DNA of 64,000 bases, taken from Flavobacteriaceae bacterium NBU2973. Lineage in GTDB: Bacteria > Bacteroidota > Bacteroidia > Flavobacteriales > Flavobacteriaceae. The stretch spans positions 372,001 to 436,000 of the forward strand of contig JAOEIQ010000001.1 of assembly GCA_026162565.1 (NCBI GenBank), in the 5' to 3' direction. A program made the position numbers and the translations under genes. Shown here one piece after another: positions 44,873 through 54,542 of the stretch. The notes beneath the pieces were generated by a model that worked only from the letters and a program-made list of their open reading frames with translations, did no database searches and was not told where the DNA came from. Every line of letters starts with the position of its first letter. The stretch's first letter is position 1.

Positions 44873-45640
44873 ATGAAAAAAATTAACATAAATATTAGGC
44901 ACTTAAGAGGCTTAAAAAAATTGTCTCAAGAGCAATTTGCAGACGAACTGGGATGGACACGCTCTATGGTTGGATCGTATGAAGAGGGACGATCTGAGCC
45001 ACCAATTGAACGTTTGATTGAATTGTCTAACTATATTAATATTCCTATTGATATTTTGGTGAAGAACGATTTACGATTGTCAAAAGATACGTCGTTTATT
45101 GAAATAGGGAATAAGCGTGTATTATTTCCTGTAACTGTTAGTGAAACTAACGAAGATTTAATTGAAATCGTCCCAACCAAAGCATCTGCTGGTTATTTAG
45201 AAGGTTATGACGATCCTGAATATATTGAGCAACTACAAAAAATTAAACTTCCTTTTTTACCTACAGGGACACATCGTGCTTTTCCTATAAAAGGCGATTC
45301 TATGTTACCAGTTAAAGATGGTTCTTATGTGGTTGCAAAATTTGTAGATGATATCACGACACTTGTAAATGGGAAGACTTATATTGTATTAACCAAAAAT
45401 GATGGTTTGGTATACAAGCGATTATACAACCAACTAGAAAAAAACAATACCCTATTACTCTCTAGCGATAATAAAAATTATGACCCTTATGAAGTACATG
45501 TACAAGATATTCTCGAGCTTTGGGAGTTTTCATGTTGTATCAACACACAAGAGTATGATGAAAAAGAATTAAAATTGAGCAGTGTTATGAAATCATTTCA
45601 GGATTTAAAAATAGAATTAGAAGCCATTAAAAAGTTGTAG
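44873..45640 (+). CDS. LexA-like autocleaving repressor (XRE HTH plus S24 peptidase)
   Basis: A 255-residue regulator. The N-terminal Cro/C1-type HTH (about residues 6-62) contains LSQEQFADELGWTRSMVGSY. The C-terminal S24 domain (about 100-215) has an Ala-Gly cleavage site at A106-G107 (KASAGYLEG), the nucleophile S143 in IKGDSMLP and the general base K182 in LVYKRLY. All residues for RecA-stimulated self-cleavage are present. A C-terminal helix of about 35 residues follows. It is divergent from dnaE2-dinB and precedes a UmuD-like gene, so it is likely the local damage-responsive switch, though it uses an XRE rather than a LexA winged-helix DNA-binding domain. Confidence 0.93.
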   Translation: MKKININIRHLRGLKKLSQEQFADELGWTRSMVGSYEEGRSEPPIERLIELSNYINIPIDILVKNDLRLSKDTSFIEIGNKRVLFPVTVSETNEDLIEIVPTKASAGYLEGYDDPEYIEQLQKIKLPFLPTGTHRAFPIKGDSMLPVKDGSYVVAKFVDDITTLVNGKTYIVLTKNDGLVYKRLYNQLEKNNTLLLSSDNKNYDPYEVHVQDILELWEFSCCINTQEYDEKELKLSSVMKSFQDLKIELEAIKKL

Positions 45641-45688
45641 TTTTAAACAAATTATTTGATGCTTTTAAGCTACTCTTAACGATATATT

Positions 45689-46132
45689 ATGCGATTACTA
45701 CACAAATCAGAAGGTTTAACACTATACATTCCAGATATTACAGAAAATTCTGGAGCTTACTTTTTTGATGCTGGCATTTCTGCAGGATTGCCTGCTCCAG
45801 CAGAAGACTTTGAGCAACAGCGTTTATCCTTAGACCAAACACTTGTAAAAAATAAAGAAGCTACATTTTTTGCAAGAGTGAGTGGTCAATCCATGATTGG
45901 AGCTGGACTTGATGATGACGATTTATTAGTAATAGATAGAAGTCTTGAACCAGAGAATAATAAAATAGCTGTATGCTTTTTAGATGGCGAATTTACCGTA
46001 AAGCGTTTAAGAGTAAGCCAAGATGAAATTTGGTTACAGCCAGAGAATCCAGATTATCCAATTATTCATATTACAGAAGAGAATAACTTTGTGATCTGGG
46101 GAATTGTGACTAATGTGATTAAGAAAGTTTAA
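45689..46132 (+). CDS. umuD: UmuD-like S24 peptidase
   Basis: A 147-residue protein made of an S24 domain alone. The cleavage site is A32-G33 (GISAGLPAPAED), the nucleophile S68 in RVSGQSMIGAG and the base K105 in FTVKRL. The spacings 33-68 and 68-105 equal those of E. coli UmuD (25-60 and 60-97). It should be cut by RecA filaments and then assist a translesion polymerase. No umuC follows; the partner is probably the dinB/dnaE2 pair on the other side of the repressor. It starts 49 bases after the repressor stop. Confidence 0.92.
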   Translation: MRLLHKSEGLTLYIPDITENSGAYFFDAGISAGLPAPAEDFEQQRLSLDQTLVKNKEATFFARVSGQSMIGAGLDDDDLLVIDRSLEPENNKIAVCFLDGEFTVKRLRVSQDEIWLQPENPDYPIIHITEENNFVIWGIVTNVIKKV

Positions 46133-46153
46133 TAAAAAAACATATATAAAAGC

Positions 46154-46185
46154 AAAAAACGCGAAGCTCTTGCTTCGCGTTTTTT
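46154..46185. terminator. Bidirectional terminator between umuD-like gene and atpC
   Basis: AAAAAACGCGAAGC (46154-46167) pairs exactly with GCTTCGCGTTTTTT (46172-46185). Confidence 0.9.
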
Positions 46186-46211
46186 ATTATCCAAAATTAA
46201 GTAAGTTGTAA

Positions 46212-46490
46212 TTAGTCTGCTAATACAATTACTTTGTTATCTTTCATCTCTAAAGTTCCAGAGTTAATTGCTAACCAAGTTCCTTTATCGTCTCCTTTAG
46301 AAAATTTATCTTCAACTTCTTCTTCAAGAGTGATGTCTCCATAAATTTTAACATGACCCGCTTTTAAAAGCGATACAATAGGAGCGTGATTTGTAAGCAT
46401 TTCAAACTCACCATTTACACCTGGAACAGCAATACTAGTTACATCTCCACTAAATAAAGTTGCTTCTGGTGATACGATTTCTAGATACAT
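46212..46490 (-). CDS. atpC: F1 ATP synthase epsilon subunit (short form)
   Basis: A 92-residue protein equal to the N-terminal beta-sandwich of AtpC: YLEIVSPEATLFSGDVTSIA then PGVNGEFEMLTNHAPIVSLL. The usual C-terminal helical domain (about 45 residues) that inhibits ATP hydrolysis is absent, a normal feature in this phylum. It connects the beta-alpha ring to the rotor. It follows atpD after an 88-base spacer that contains two REP-like repeats. Confidence 0.95.
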   Translation of the reverse strand: MYLEIVSPEATLFSGDVTSIAVPGVNGEFEMLTNHAPIVSLLKAGHVKIYGDITLEEEVEDKFSKGDDKGTWLAINSGTLEMKDNKVIVLAD

Positions 46491-46507
46491 AGTTAACTTG
46501 TTTAACT

Positions 46508-46570
46508 ATCCTGAACTAGTTTCAGGATCTTAATTATTATTAGTTAAGATGCCGAATCAGTTTCGGCACT
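46508..46570. repeat. Two REP-like palindromes in the atpD-atpC spacer
   Basis: ATCCTGAACTAGTTTCAGGAT (46508-46528) and GATGCCGAATCAGTTTCGGC (46549-46568) are palindromes of the same family as those in the biotin region. They fill most of the intercistronic gap and could form hairpins in the atpDC mRNA. Confidence 0.8.
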
Positions 46571-46578
46571 TGCTACGG

Positions 46579-48090
<1,512 letters not shown>

Positions 48091-48148
48091 TTATCTATTT
48101 AATTTTATGCTATTTAATTACTAGAAAACACATCTGGTTTTCGCGCTG

Positions 48149-48156
48149 CAAAGATA
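48149..48156 (-). promoter_or_regulatory. -7 promoter box TATCTTTG for atpD-atpC
   Basis: Minus-strand TAnnTTTG match 61 bases before the atpD start codon. Confidence 0.5.
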
Positions 48157-48204
48157 TGGGTTTTGTTTTGAAAAAAAATGTATTTTTTGTCTTTTTTCTG
48201 TATA

Positions 48205-48235
48205 AAAAAACACCTTCAAAATGAAGGTGTTTTTT
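48205..48235 (-). terminator. Terminator after the GDSL lipoprotein gene
   Basis: AAAAAACACCTTCA (48205-48218) pairs exactly with TGAAGGTGTTTTTT (48222-48235). It closes the TonB receptor-lipoprotein unit upstream of atpD. Confidence 0.85.
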
Positions 48236-48262
48236 ATTGCAAATATCTTTTTATAAAATAGC

Positions 48263-49729
48263 TTAATCTATATATACACCAGTGTAATCAACAGGGTTTA
48301 CATCAGGAAGATTAGAACCATATTTAGCATTTATTGCTGTTAACATTTGATTTGTTACAACCGCATACCCTCTTGGTGATGGATGCACACCATCTAAAGA
48401 GAAAGTCCCACCAGTAACAAAATCTGCAGTCATTGTATAGAATTCATTTACAGGGAAACCATTTGTAGCTACACCATTAAAAAATGTGTTTACATCAAAT
48501 AAAGCCAAGTCATTGTCTTGAGCTAGACCATTAATAATACCGTTAAAAGTAGCTGTTGCAGCTTGAATTTCTTGTAACTCACTTGGAATAATAACCCAAT
48601 TATCAGCTAATGGCACACTTACCCCATTAATTAATTGAGGATTCCCACCTACCGAAGTTCCAATGAATGTGCTAGATGGCAACACTAATAAATCATCAGG
48701 CGTAGCAGGTCTCATATTTACTAAAGCAGGGTTAAAAGCTGTTAAATCTGTTAATGTTTCATCTAAAATTAAAACAGGATTTTGACCTGCAGCATACGTT
48801 ACCGTTCTTGCAGCTACTTCGCCTGCAGAAATTAGTCCTAAACCTTGTAATTGCGCTAAACCACCATTATAAGCAGCAAAAGCAGCATTTAATGCTCCAG
48901 CAGTAGCAGCATCTAACGGTACCGCATTATATGGCACTGTGGTGAAAAAAGGTGCATCGGTTACATTTGGTATATTGGCTAATACACCTTCAGCTCCACC
49001 AGAAGTAAGTGTTGAAACTAATGTATTCATTGCAAATGTGAAAGTACCTACATCTGTGATTGGGTTTGAACCGTCTCCACCTGAAGTTGCATAACCAAGT
49101 ACATCGTTATTACCTATCCATAAAGAAAAGAAAGTAGGATTCATAGCCATAGCATCTTCTAACATAGAAGCATTAGGAGTTGATGCCATTCTAACAAAAT
49201 AAGGATTGGCAGCAGCAGGGAAATTAGCAATGTCTCCATAACCGTTAGCTAATAAGTGAAAACTTTTAGCACCAGGAACGCCCATATTATTATATGGTCC
49301 AGCTATTACATTAGTAATATCTGTAGAAGGTGTTCCAGCAGCAGGTTCTAAGCCAGCTGTATTAGGATTAAATATTAATCTTGGTCCAGAGATAGGAGTA
49401 CCTCCTACAAGTAAACCACCAACATCATCACTCATTAAAGGTTGTGTAAACTGACCACCTCCAGCTAAAGCCATTCTTTGCGCTAGTAAATTAGGGAAAG
49501 ATACTTCTTGACCTTTAGCAAATAGAGCATTATCTGAAAATCCTGCTGTTAATGAGTTACCGATTGCAACAAAGGTTGAGAAATCAGCTGATCCACTTGT
49601 AAAATTAGGTATTACAGGATCACTTACTGTATTATTGTTTAATGGATCTGATAAGGTATCATCATCAGACTCACAGGCTGTAAAACCGAATAACAAAACG
49701 ATTAAAAGCCATATATAATTTGTTTTCAT
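48263..49729 (-). CDS. SGNH/GDSL-type lipoprotein, partner of the TonB receptor
   Basis: The ATG at 49729 gives MKTNYIWLLIVLLFGFTACE, a proper lipoprotein signal with Cys19; an ATG 18 bases upstream would only add six residues. The mature part is an SGNH hydrolase: block I is FVAIGNSLTAG, block III LWIGNNDVLGYA and block V DGVHPSPRG with the catalytic Asp-His pair. It should act as an esterase or lipase at the outer membrane. The gene starts 22 bases after the TonB receptor stop, a pairing common in flavobacteria; release and uptake of a lipid-like substrate is inferred. Confidence 0.9.
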   Translation of the reverse strand: MKTNYIWLLIVLLFGFTACESDDDTLSDPLNNNTVSDPVIPNFTSGSADFSTFVAIGNSLTAGFSDNALFAKGQEVSFPNLLAQRMALAGGGQFTQPLMSDDVGGLLVGGTPISGPRLIFNPNTAGLEPAAGTPSTDITNVIAGPYNNMGVPGAKSFHLLANGYGDIANFPAAANPYFVRMASTPNASMLEDAMAMNPTFFSLWIGNNDVLGYATSGGDGSNPITDVGTFTFAMNTLVSTLTSGGAEGVLANIPNVTDAPFFTTVPYNAVPLDAATAGALNAAFAAYNGGLAQLQGLGLISAGEVAARTVTYAAGQNPVLILDETLTDLTAFNPALVNMRPATPDDLLVLPSSTFIGTSVGGNPQLINGVSVPLADNWVIIPSELQEIQAATATFNGIINGLAQDNDLALFDVNTFFNGVATNGFPVNEFYTMTADFVTGGTFSLDGVHPSPRGYAVVTNQMLTAINAKYGSNLPDVNPVDYTGVYID

Positions 49730-49751
49730 ATTTATTTTATTAGTCATGTTA

Positions 49752-52523
49752 TTATTGATTTATTGTCCAAGACACAAAATACTGCGCTCCAATAGTTCCA
49801 GCTCCAGGAGCACTTACATACTCGTGAGCTAAAATGTTTGATCCACCTAATTTGAAAGTAGACTTCCATTTTGGAACTGTATAGTTAATTTGAGCGTCTA
49901 TTAAGTTTCTAGCAGAAATTATACCATCAGCAAAAGTAGATTGCCATAAGTAATCATCATTCCATCTCCAGTTGATATTAAAACCGAAGTTTTCGAATAA
50001 ATCAGTTTTACCAAATGACGCTTTTACTTTGTGTTCAGGAGTGTTAAAGTTGGTTTCAAATCCAGGATCACTAGCTTCGTCAAAGTCTAATTTAGCATAG
50101 GTGTAGTTTAAACCGATATCAAAACCATTTAATATTTGAGTTGTAATACCAATAGCTGCACCATATGAACTAATATCAGCACTTGAATTTGTATATGTTT
50201 GATATGCTTGGAAATCACCGTTTTGAAGTGCTAATAATGATAAAGAATTATCACCTACTTGACCATACAATGGCGTTATTACGGTTTTATTAGAAATGAA
50301 ATCTTCATATTGGTTGTAGTAACCACTTAAGTCAACATTAAACTTCCCTAAACGTCCACGATAACCTACTTCGTAAGCGGTAACTTGTTCAGGTTCTACT
50401 AATGCTACATCAGCAGATACAGGAGCTCCTTGTTGAACAGACGCTCTGTCAAAAGCATTTTCATAGGCATCTCTACCGTTTAATTGAACAGTTTGTTGAC
50501 CGGTTATGGCCTGACCAGCTGTACTTAATTGTTGACTCGTAGCAGTATATCGATCTAAATTGTCAGGAGCAGAACCTACTAAAATAGCTCTACCTGCATT
50601 TAACCCAATAAATAAGTCTTGAGTAGTTGGATTACGGAAACCAGTTTGGTAAGAGGCTCTAAAGTTATGCTTCTTATCTTCATCTGCTGCATAAACAAAT
50701 GATACTCTTGGTGATAGGAATCCATCAAAGAATTCTGATTTATCATAACGAACAGAACCTGTAAACTTTAATCTTTCATCTAGCAGTTTTTTCTGTACTT
50801 GTACATAGGCACCATATTCATTGTAGTCTATTGGCCCATCAGTATCAGTGTAAATGGTTCCTCCGGAGTTTAATGAGTATTGTCTCCAAGATCCACCTAC
50901 CATAATATCAGCAAAATCAACTAAATGACTAAAGTTATAGTTAACATCTCCATGATAAATTTTAGAGTTATCAGTAAACTTTGCTCCAGTCTCTAAATTA
51001 CCATCAGCAGTAATTCTTGCTAAAGCATTATTAAATTGAGCTGTTCCTGGCTCAAATCTACCAGTATCGGCATTAGCTCTAGCAGCTAAATGAGCTGCGT
51101 CTAATTGAGCTTGAGTAGGGTTTGTAAATATTCCCTGTCCAGCTAAAGCACCAATAAATCCTGCTGCATAGTCTTGAAACCATGCTATGTCACCTTTCCA
51201 TGCTCTATTCACATTAATCGCTGCAAATCGAGTATCGTAAGAGTTTCCTGCTTTTTCAGCAGTAGTATAAATTCTTGCAAAGAAATTATCGTTTCTAACT
51301 TCTAATTTATGCTGTTGCATAAAGAAGTCTTGTATTGAGTATCTGTTAGCTCCTTGGTAGATAGTATTACCACGACCTATTTTAGAGTTCAAAATCACTT
51401 CAAAATCATTAGCCCAAGGCTTAAAGTGTAATGAGAAATCAGCTTTTAAACTTTCTGCATCATAATTCATTAAATCACGCTCTTCATAACCTGTTCTTGA
51501 AACAGTTGCAGAACCATAATCTGTTGCTAATGGAATCGGTAAATTACCAGAGGCAATTTCATCGAAATCTAAAGTAGTTGAAACTTCATCACCATAAACG
51601 TTTAATCCATCGTATGATGGATCTAAACGAGTTTGACCTGGGTTTTCAAAATCTCTATTATCTGTTGAAAACCATTCTGTACCTTTTAAATAGGATACAG
51701 AAGCTTTTGCAGCAAACTTATCACTAAATTGGTGAGCTGCTCTTAAACCTACATCATAAAAATTATTGTCACCAGCATTTTCACTGGATGTTAAACCAGT
51801 TTTTACGTAAGCACTTACTCCTTTATGATCAAAAGGATTTTTACTTGTCATAAACATAATACCATTAAAAGCATTCGCTCCATAAAGTGCAGAAGAAGCA
51901 CCTGGAAGTAGCTCAACAGTATTAACATCTAATTCTGACATTCCTAGTAAGTTTCCTAGTGGGAAGTTAAGTGCAGGAGATGAATTATCCATACCATCAA
52001 CTAACTGCATAAAACGATTGTTTGCAAACGTTGCAAAACCTCTGGTGTTAACAGATTTAAATGTTAAACTATTGGTATTCATATCAACTCCTTTTAAATT
52101 CTCAATAGAATCGTAGAAAGTTGCAGAGGACGAGTTTTTAATCGCTCTAGAATCTAATCTTTCAACTGTTACAGGGGATTCTCTAACTCTTTCAGGAGTT
52201 CTAGAAGCAGAGATAACAACTTCATCTAATTCGCTACCTTCTTTTAGAGTAAAGTCTAGAGTTTGATTGTTACTAGCTACTTCTTGAGTAACCGTCTCAA
52301 AGCCTACAATACTAGCTTGAATTGTGAAAGGAGGATTTTGATCAGATGTTAAAGAGTAATTTCCATCAAAATCTGTAACGGTTCCTGTAGTTGTTCCAAG
52401 TATAATAACATTGGCACCAGGAATGGGTTGTCCAGTATCATCAGCTACTGTACCTTGAACTGTTGTTTGTGCATATGAAGATATGCAAAACACTAACAAA
52501 AATAATTTGATAATTGCTTTCAT
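49752..52523 (-). CDS. TonB-dependent receptor with carboxypeptidase-like N-domain
   Basis: A 923-residue outer-membrane receptor with signal peptide (to about residue 18), a carboxypeptidase-like domain (20-95, VQGTVADDTGQPIPGANVII), a plug (about 105-230, VVISASRTPERVRESPVTVE and GASSALYGANAFNGIMFM) and a long barrel ending in IGAQYFVSWTINQ. It probably imports a compound released by the downstream GDSL lipoprotein. The ligand is unknown. No promoter box of the TAnnTTTG type is evident just upstream. Confidence 0.93.
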   Translation of the reverse strand: MKAIIKLFLLVFCISSYAQTTVQGTVADDTGQPIPGANVIILGTTTGTVTDFDGNYSLTSDQNPPFTIQASIVGFETVTQEVASNNQTLDFTLKEGSELDEVVISASRTPERVRESPVTVERLDSRAIKNSSSATFYDSIENLKGVDMNTNSLTFKSVNTRGFATFANNRFMQLVDGMDNSSPALNFPLGNLLGMSELDVNTVELLPGASSALYGANAFNGIMFMTSKNPFDHKGVSAYVKTGLTSSENAGDNNFYDVGLRAAHQFSDKFAAKASVSYLKGTEWFSTDNRDFENPGQTRLDPSYDGLNVYGDEVSTTLDFDEIASGNLPIPLATDYGSATVSRTGYEERDLMNYDAESLKADFSLHFKPWANDFEVILNSKIGRGNTIYQGANRYSIQDFFMQQHKLEVRNDNFFARIYTTAEKAGNSYDTRFAAINVNRAWKGDIAWFQDYAAGFIGALAGQGIFTNPTQAQLDAAHLAARANADTGRFEPGTAQFNNALARITADGNLETGAKFTDNSKIYHGDVNYNFSHLVDFADIMVGGSWRQYSLNSGGTIYTDTDGPIDYNEYGAYVQVQKKLLDERLKFTGSVRYDKSEFFDGFLSPRVSFVYAADEDKKHNFRASYQTGFRNPTTQDLFIGLNAGRAILVGSAPDNLDRYTATSQQLSTAGQAITGQQTVQLNGRDAYENAFDRASVQQGAPVSADVALVEPEQVTAYEVGYRGRLGKFNVDLSGYYNQYEDFISNKTVITPLYGQVGDNSLSLLALQNGDFQAYQTYTNSSADISSYGAAIGITTQILNGFDIGLNYTYAKLDFDEASDPGFETNFNTPEHKVKASFGKTDLFENFGFNINWRWNDDYLWQSTFADGIISARNLIDAQINYTVPKWKSTFKLGGSNILAHEYVSAPGAGTIGAQYFVSWTINQ

Positions 52524-52673
52524 TATTTGGGTTTAGTTAATTAATGAAAGCAATATACACTTTTTTAGCATATCTCTAAAAAAGAAGCTCAAAAATTATG
52601 CATGCATAAGATATAATGTAGGAATTTTATGATTAAATCAATAAAACGATAATTGTAAACTGTAAAAGCTAGC

Positions 52674-54521
52674 TTATTCTACAGTAACAGATTTTGCTAA
52701 ATTTCTAGGTTGATCCACATTTTTATCTAGCATAACAGCAATATGATACGATAATAATTGCAGAGGTATTGTGGTTAATAAAGGTGTTAATGATTCTAAA
52801 GTTTCTGGAACTTCAATTACATAATCTGCAAGATCTTTTACACTTTTATCTCCTTGAGTTACAATACCAATTATTTTTCCTTTTCTTGATTTAATTTCTT
52901 GAATATTACTCACTACTTTATCGTAGTGGCCTTTTTTAGTAGCAATTACAACAACTGGCATTTGCTCATCAATTAAGGCAATTGGTCCATGTTTCATCTC
53001 AGCAGCAGGATACCCTTCAGCGTGTATGTAGGATATTTCTTTTAGTTTTAAAGCACCTTCTAGAGCAACAGGAAAATTATAACCTCTTCCCAAATACAAA
53101 AAGTTTTTAGCATCTTTATAAATATCTGCTATCATTTTAATATGAGAATCAGATTTTAAAGCCTCTTCAACTTTGCCAGGAATCATTTCTAATTCTAATA
53201 GATGACGCCTAAAATCAGAACTTGATATGGTGCCTTTAGCTCGAGCAAGTCTCAAGGCTATTAAAGTTAAGACCGTAATTTGTGTGGTAAAAGCTTTAGT
53301 TGAGGCAACTCCAATTTCTGGACCAGCATGTGTGTAAGCACCAGCATCTGTTTCTCTAGCTATAGAGGATCCAACAACATTACAAACTCCAAAAACAAAA
53401 GCGCCTTTTGACTTTGCTAGTTTAATTGCTGCAAGTGTATCTGCCGTTTCACCAGATTGTGAAATTGCTATAACTACGTCTTTTTCTGTTATAATAGGAT
53501 TTCTATATCTAAATTCAGAGGCATATTCTACCTCTACGGGAATCCTTGCTAAATCTTCAAAAATATATTCTGAAACTAAACCAGCATGCCAAGATGTGCC
53601 GCAAGCAACAACAATAATTCTATCTGCATTTAGGAACTTTTTCATGTTATCTTCAACTCCAGCCATCTTTATAATAGCCTCGTTTACTAATAATCGTCCT
53701 CTGTAGGTATCTTTAATAGCATTAGGCTGTTCATAAATCTCTTTTAGCATAAAATGGTCGTAACCACCCTTCTCAATTTGCTCTAAATTTATTTGAAGCT
53801 CTTGGATATATAAATCGACTAAAGAATCATCTTTAATTTTCCGAATCTTTACGTCTTTATGCCTTCTGACAATAGCCATTTCTTCATCTTCAAGATAAAT
53901 GGCATTTTTTGTGTACTCTAGAAAAGGAGACGCATCACTAGCAATAAAAAATTCATCTTCACCAATACCAATAGCTAGTGGGCTACCTAAACGAGCAACT
54001 ACAATTTCGTCAGGTTTATTTTTATCAAAAACTGCTATAGCATATGCTCCGACAACTTGATTCAAAGCTATTTGAACAGCTTTTCCTAATTTAACGCCTT
54101 CATTTTTTTTAACATCTTCTATCAAGTTGATTAAAACTTCAGTATCAGTGTCAGAATTGAAGGTATAACCTCTTTTAAGAAGTTCTTTTTTGAGAGATTC
54201 GTAATTCTCAATAATTCCATTATGAATAATTACTAAATCACCAGAATTAGAATAATGAGGATGAGAATTTACGTCATTTGGAACACCATGTGTTGCCCAT
54301 CTTGTATGGCCAATACCTATGGTTCCATTTATGTTGTTCTCTTGAGTAGATTTGTTTTCAAGATCAAGAACCTTGCCTTTTGTTTTGGATACTTTTAAAT
54401 TAGTACCATCAAACATGGCAATACCAGCACTATCGTAACCTCTATACTCTAATCTTTTTAACCCTTCAAGTATTATAGGGTAAGCGTCTCTATGACCAAC
54501 ATATCCAACAATTCCACACAT
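52674..54521 (-). CDS. glmS: Glutamine--fructose-6-phosphate aminotransferase (isomerizing)
   Basis: GlmS makes glucosamine-6-phosphate, the first step to UDP-GlcNAc for peptidoglycan and LPS. The 615-residue protein has the glutaminase nucleophile C2 in MCGIVGYVGHRDA, with RYRGYDSAG-type segment LEYRGYDSAGIAM, and two SIS domains from about residue 290 (VVACGTSWHAGLVSEY; AISQSGETADT). The C-terminus DQPRNLAKSVTVE is the usual end. It is 21 bases after DUF4270, with no room for a glmS ribozyme. Confidence 0.97.
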   Translation of the reverse strand: MCGIVGYVGHRDAYPIILEGLKRLEYRGYDSAGIAMFDGTNLKVSKTKGKVLDLENKSTQENNINGTIGIGHTRWATHGVPNDVNSHPHYSNSGDLVIIHNGIIENYESLKKELLKRGYTFNSDTDTEVLINLIEDVKKNEGVKLGKAVQIALNQVVGAYAIAVFDKNKPDEIVVARLGSPLAIGIGEDEFFIASDASPFLEYTKNAIYLEDEEMAIVRRHKDVKIRKIKDDSLVDLYIQELQINLEQIEKGGYDHFMLKEIYEQPNAIKDTYRGRLLVNEAIIKMAGVEDNMKKFLNADRIIVVACGTSWHAGLVSEYIFEDLARIPVEVEYASEFRYRNPIITEKDVVIAISQSGETADTLAAIKLAKSKGAFVFGVCNVVGSSIARETDAGAYTHAGPEIGVASTKAFTTQITVLTLIALRLARAKGTISSSDFRRHLLELEMIPGKVEEALKSDSHIKMIADIYKDAKNFLYLGRGYNFPVALEGALKLKEISYIHAEGYPAAEMKHGPIALIDEQMPVVVIATKKGHYDKVVSNIQEIKSRKGKIIGIVTQGDKSVKDLADYVIEVPETLESLTPLLTTIPLQLLSYHIAVMLDKNVDQPRNLAKSVTVE

Positions 54522-54542
54522 GGTTATTTAATTTTTATATTC

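Noticed and set aside
45661-45688. AGCTACT upstream of the umuD-like gene as a further copy of the repressor operator
   Set aside because: Only seven bases match and the TATTTGTAG core is absent; not enough to call a site.
54522-54542. glmS ribozyme upstream of glmS
   Set aside because: Only 21 bases separate glmS from DUF4270; there is no space for the ribozyme.
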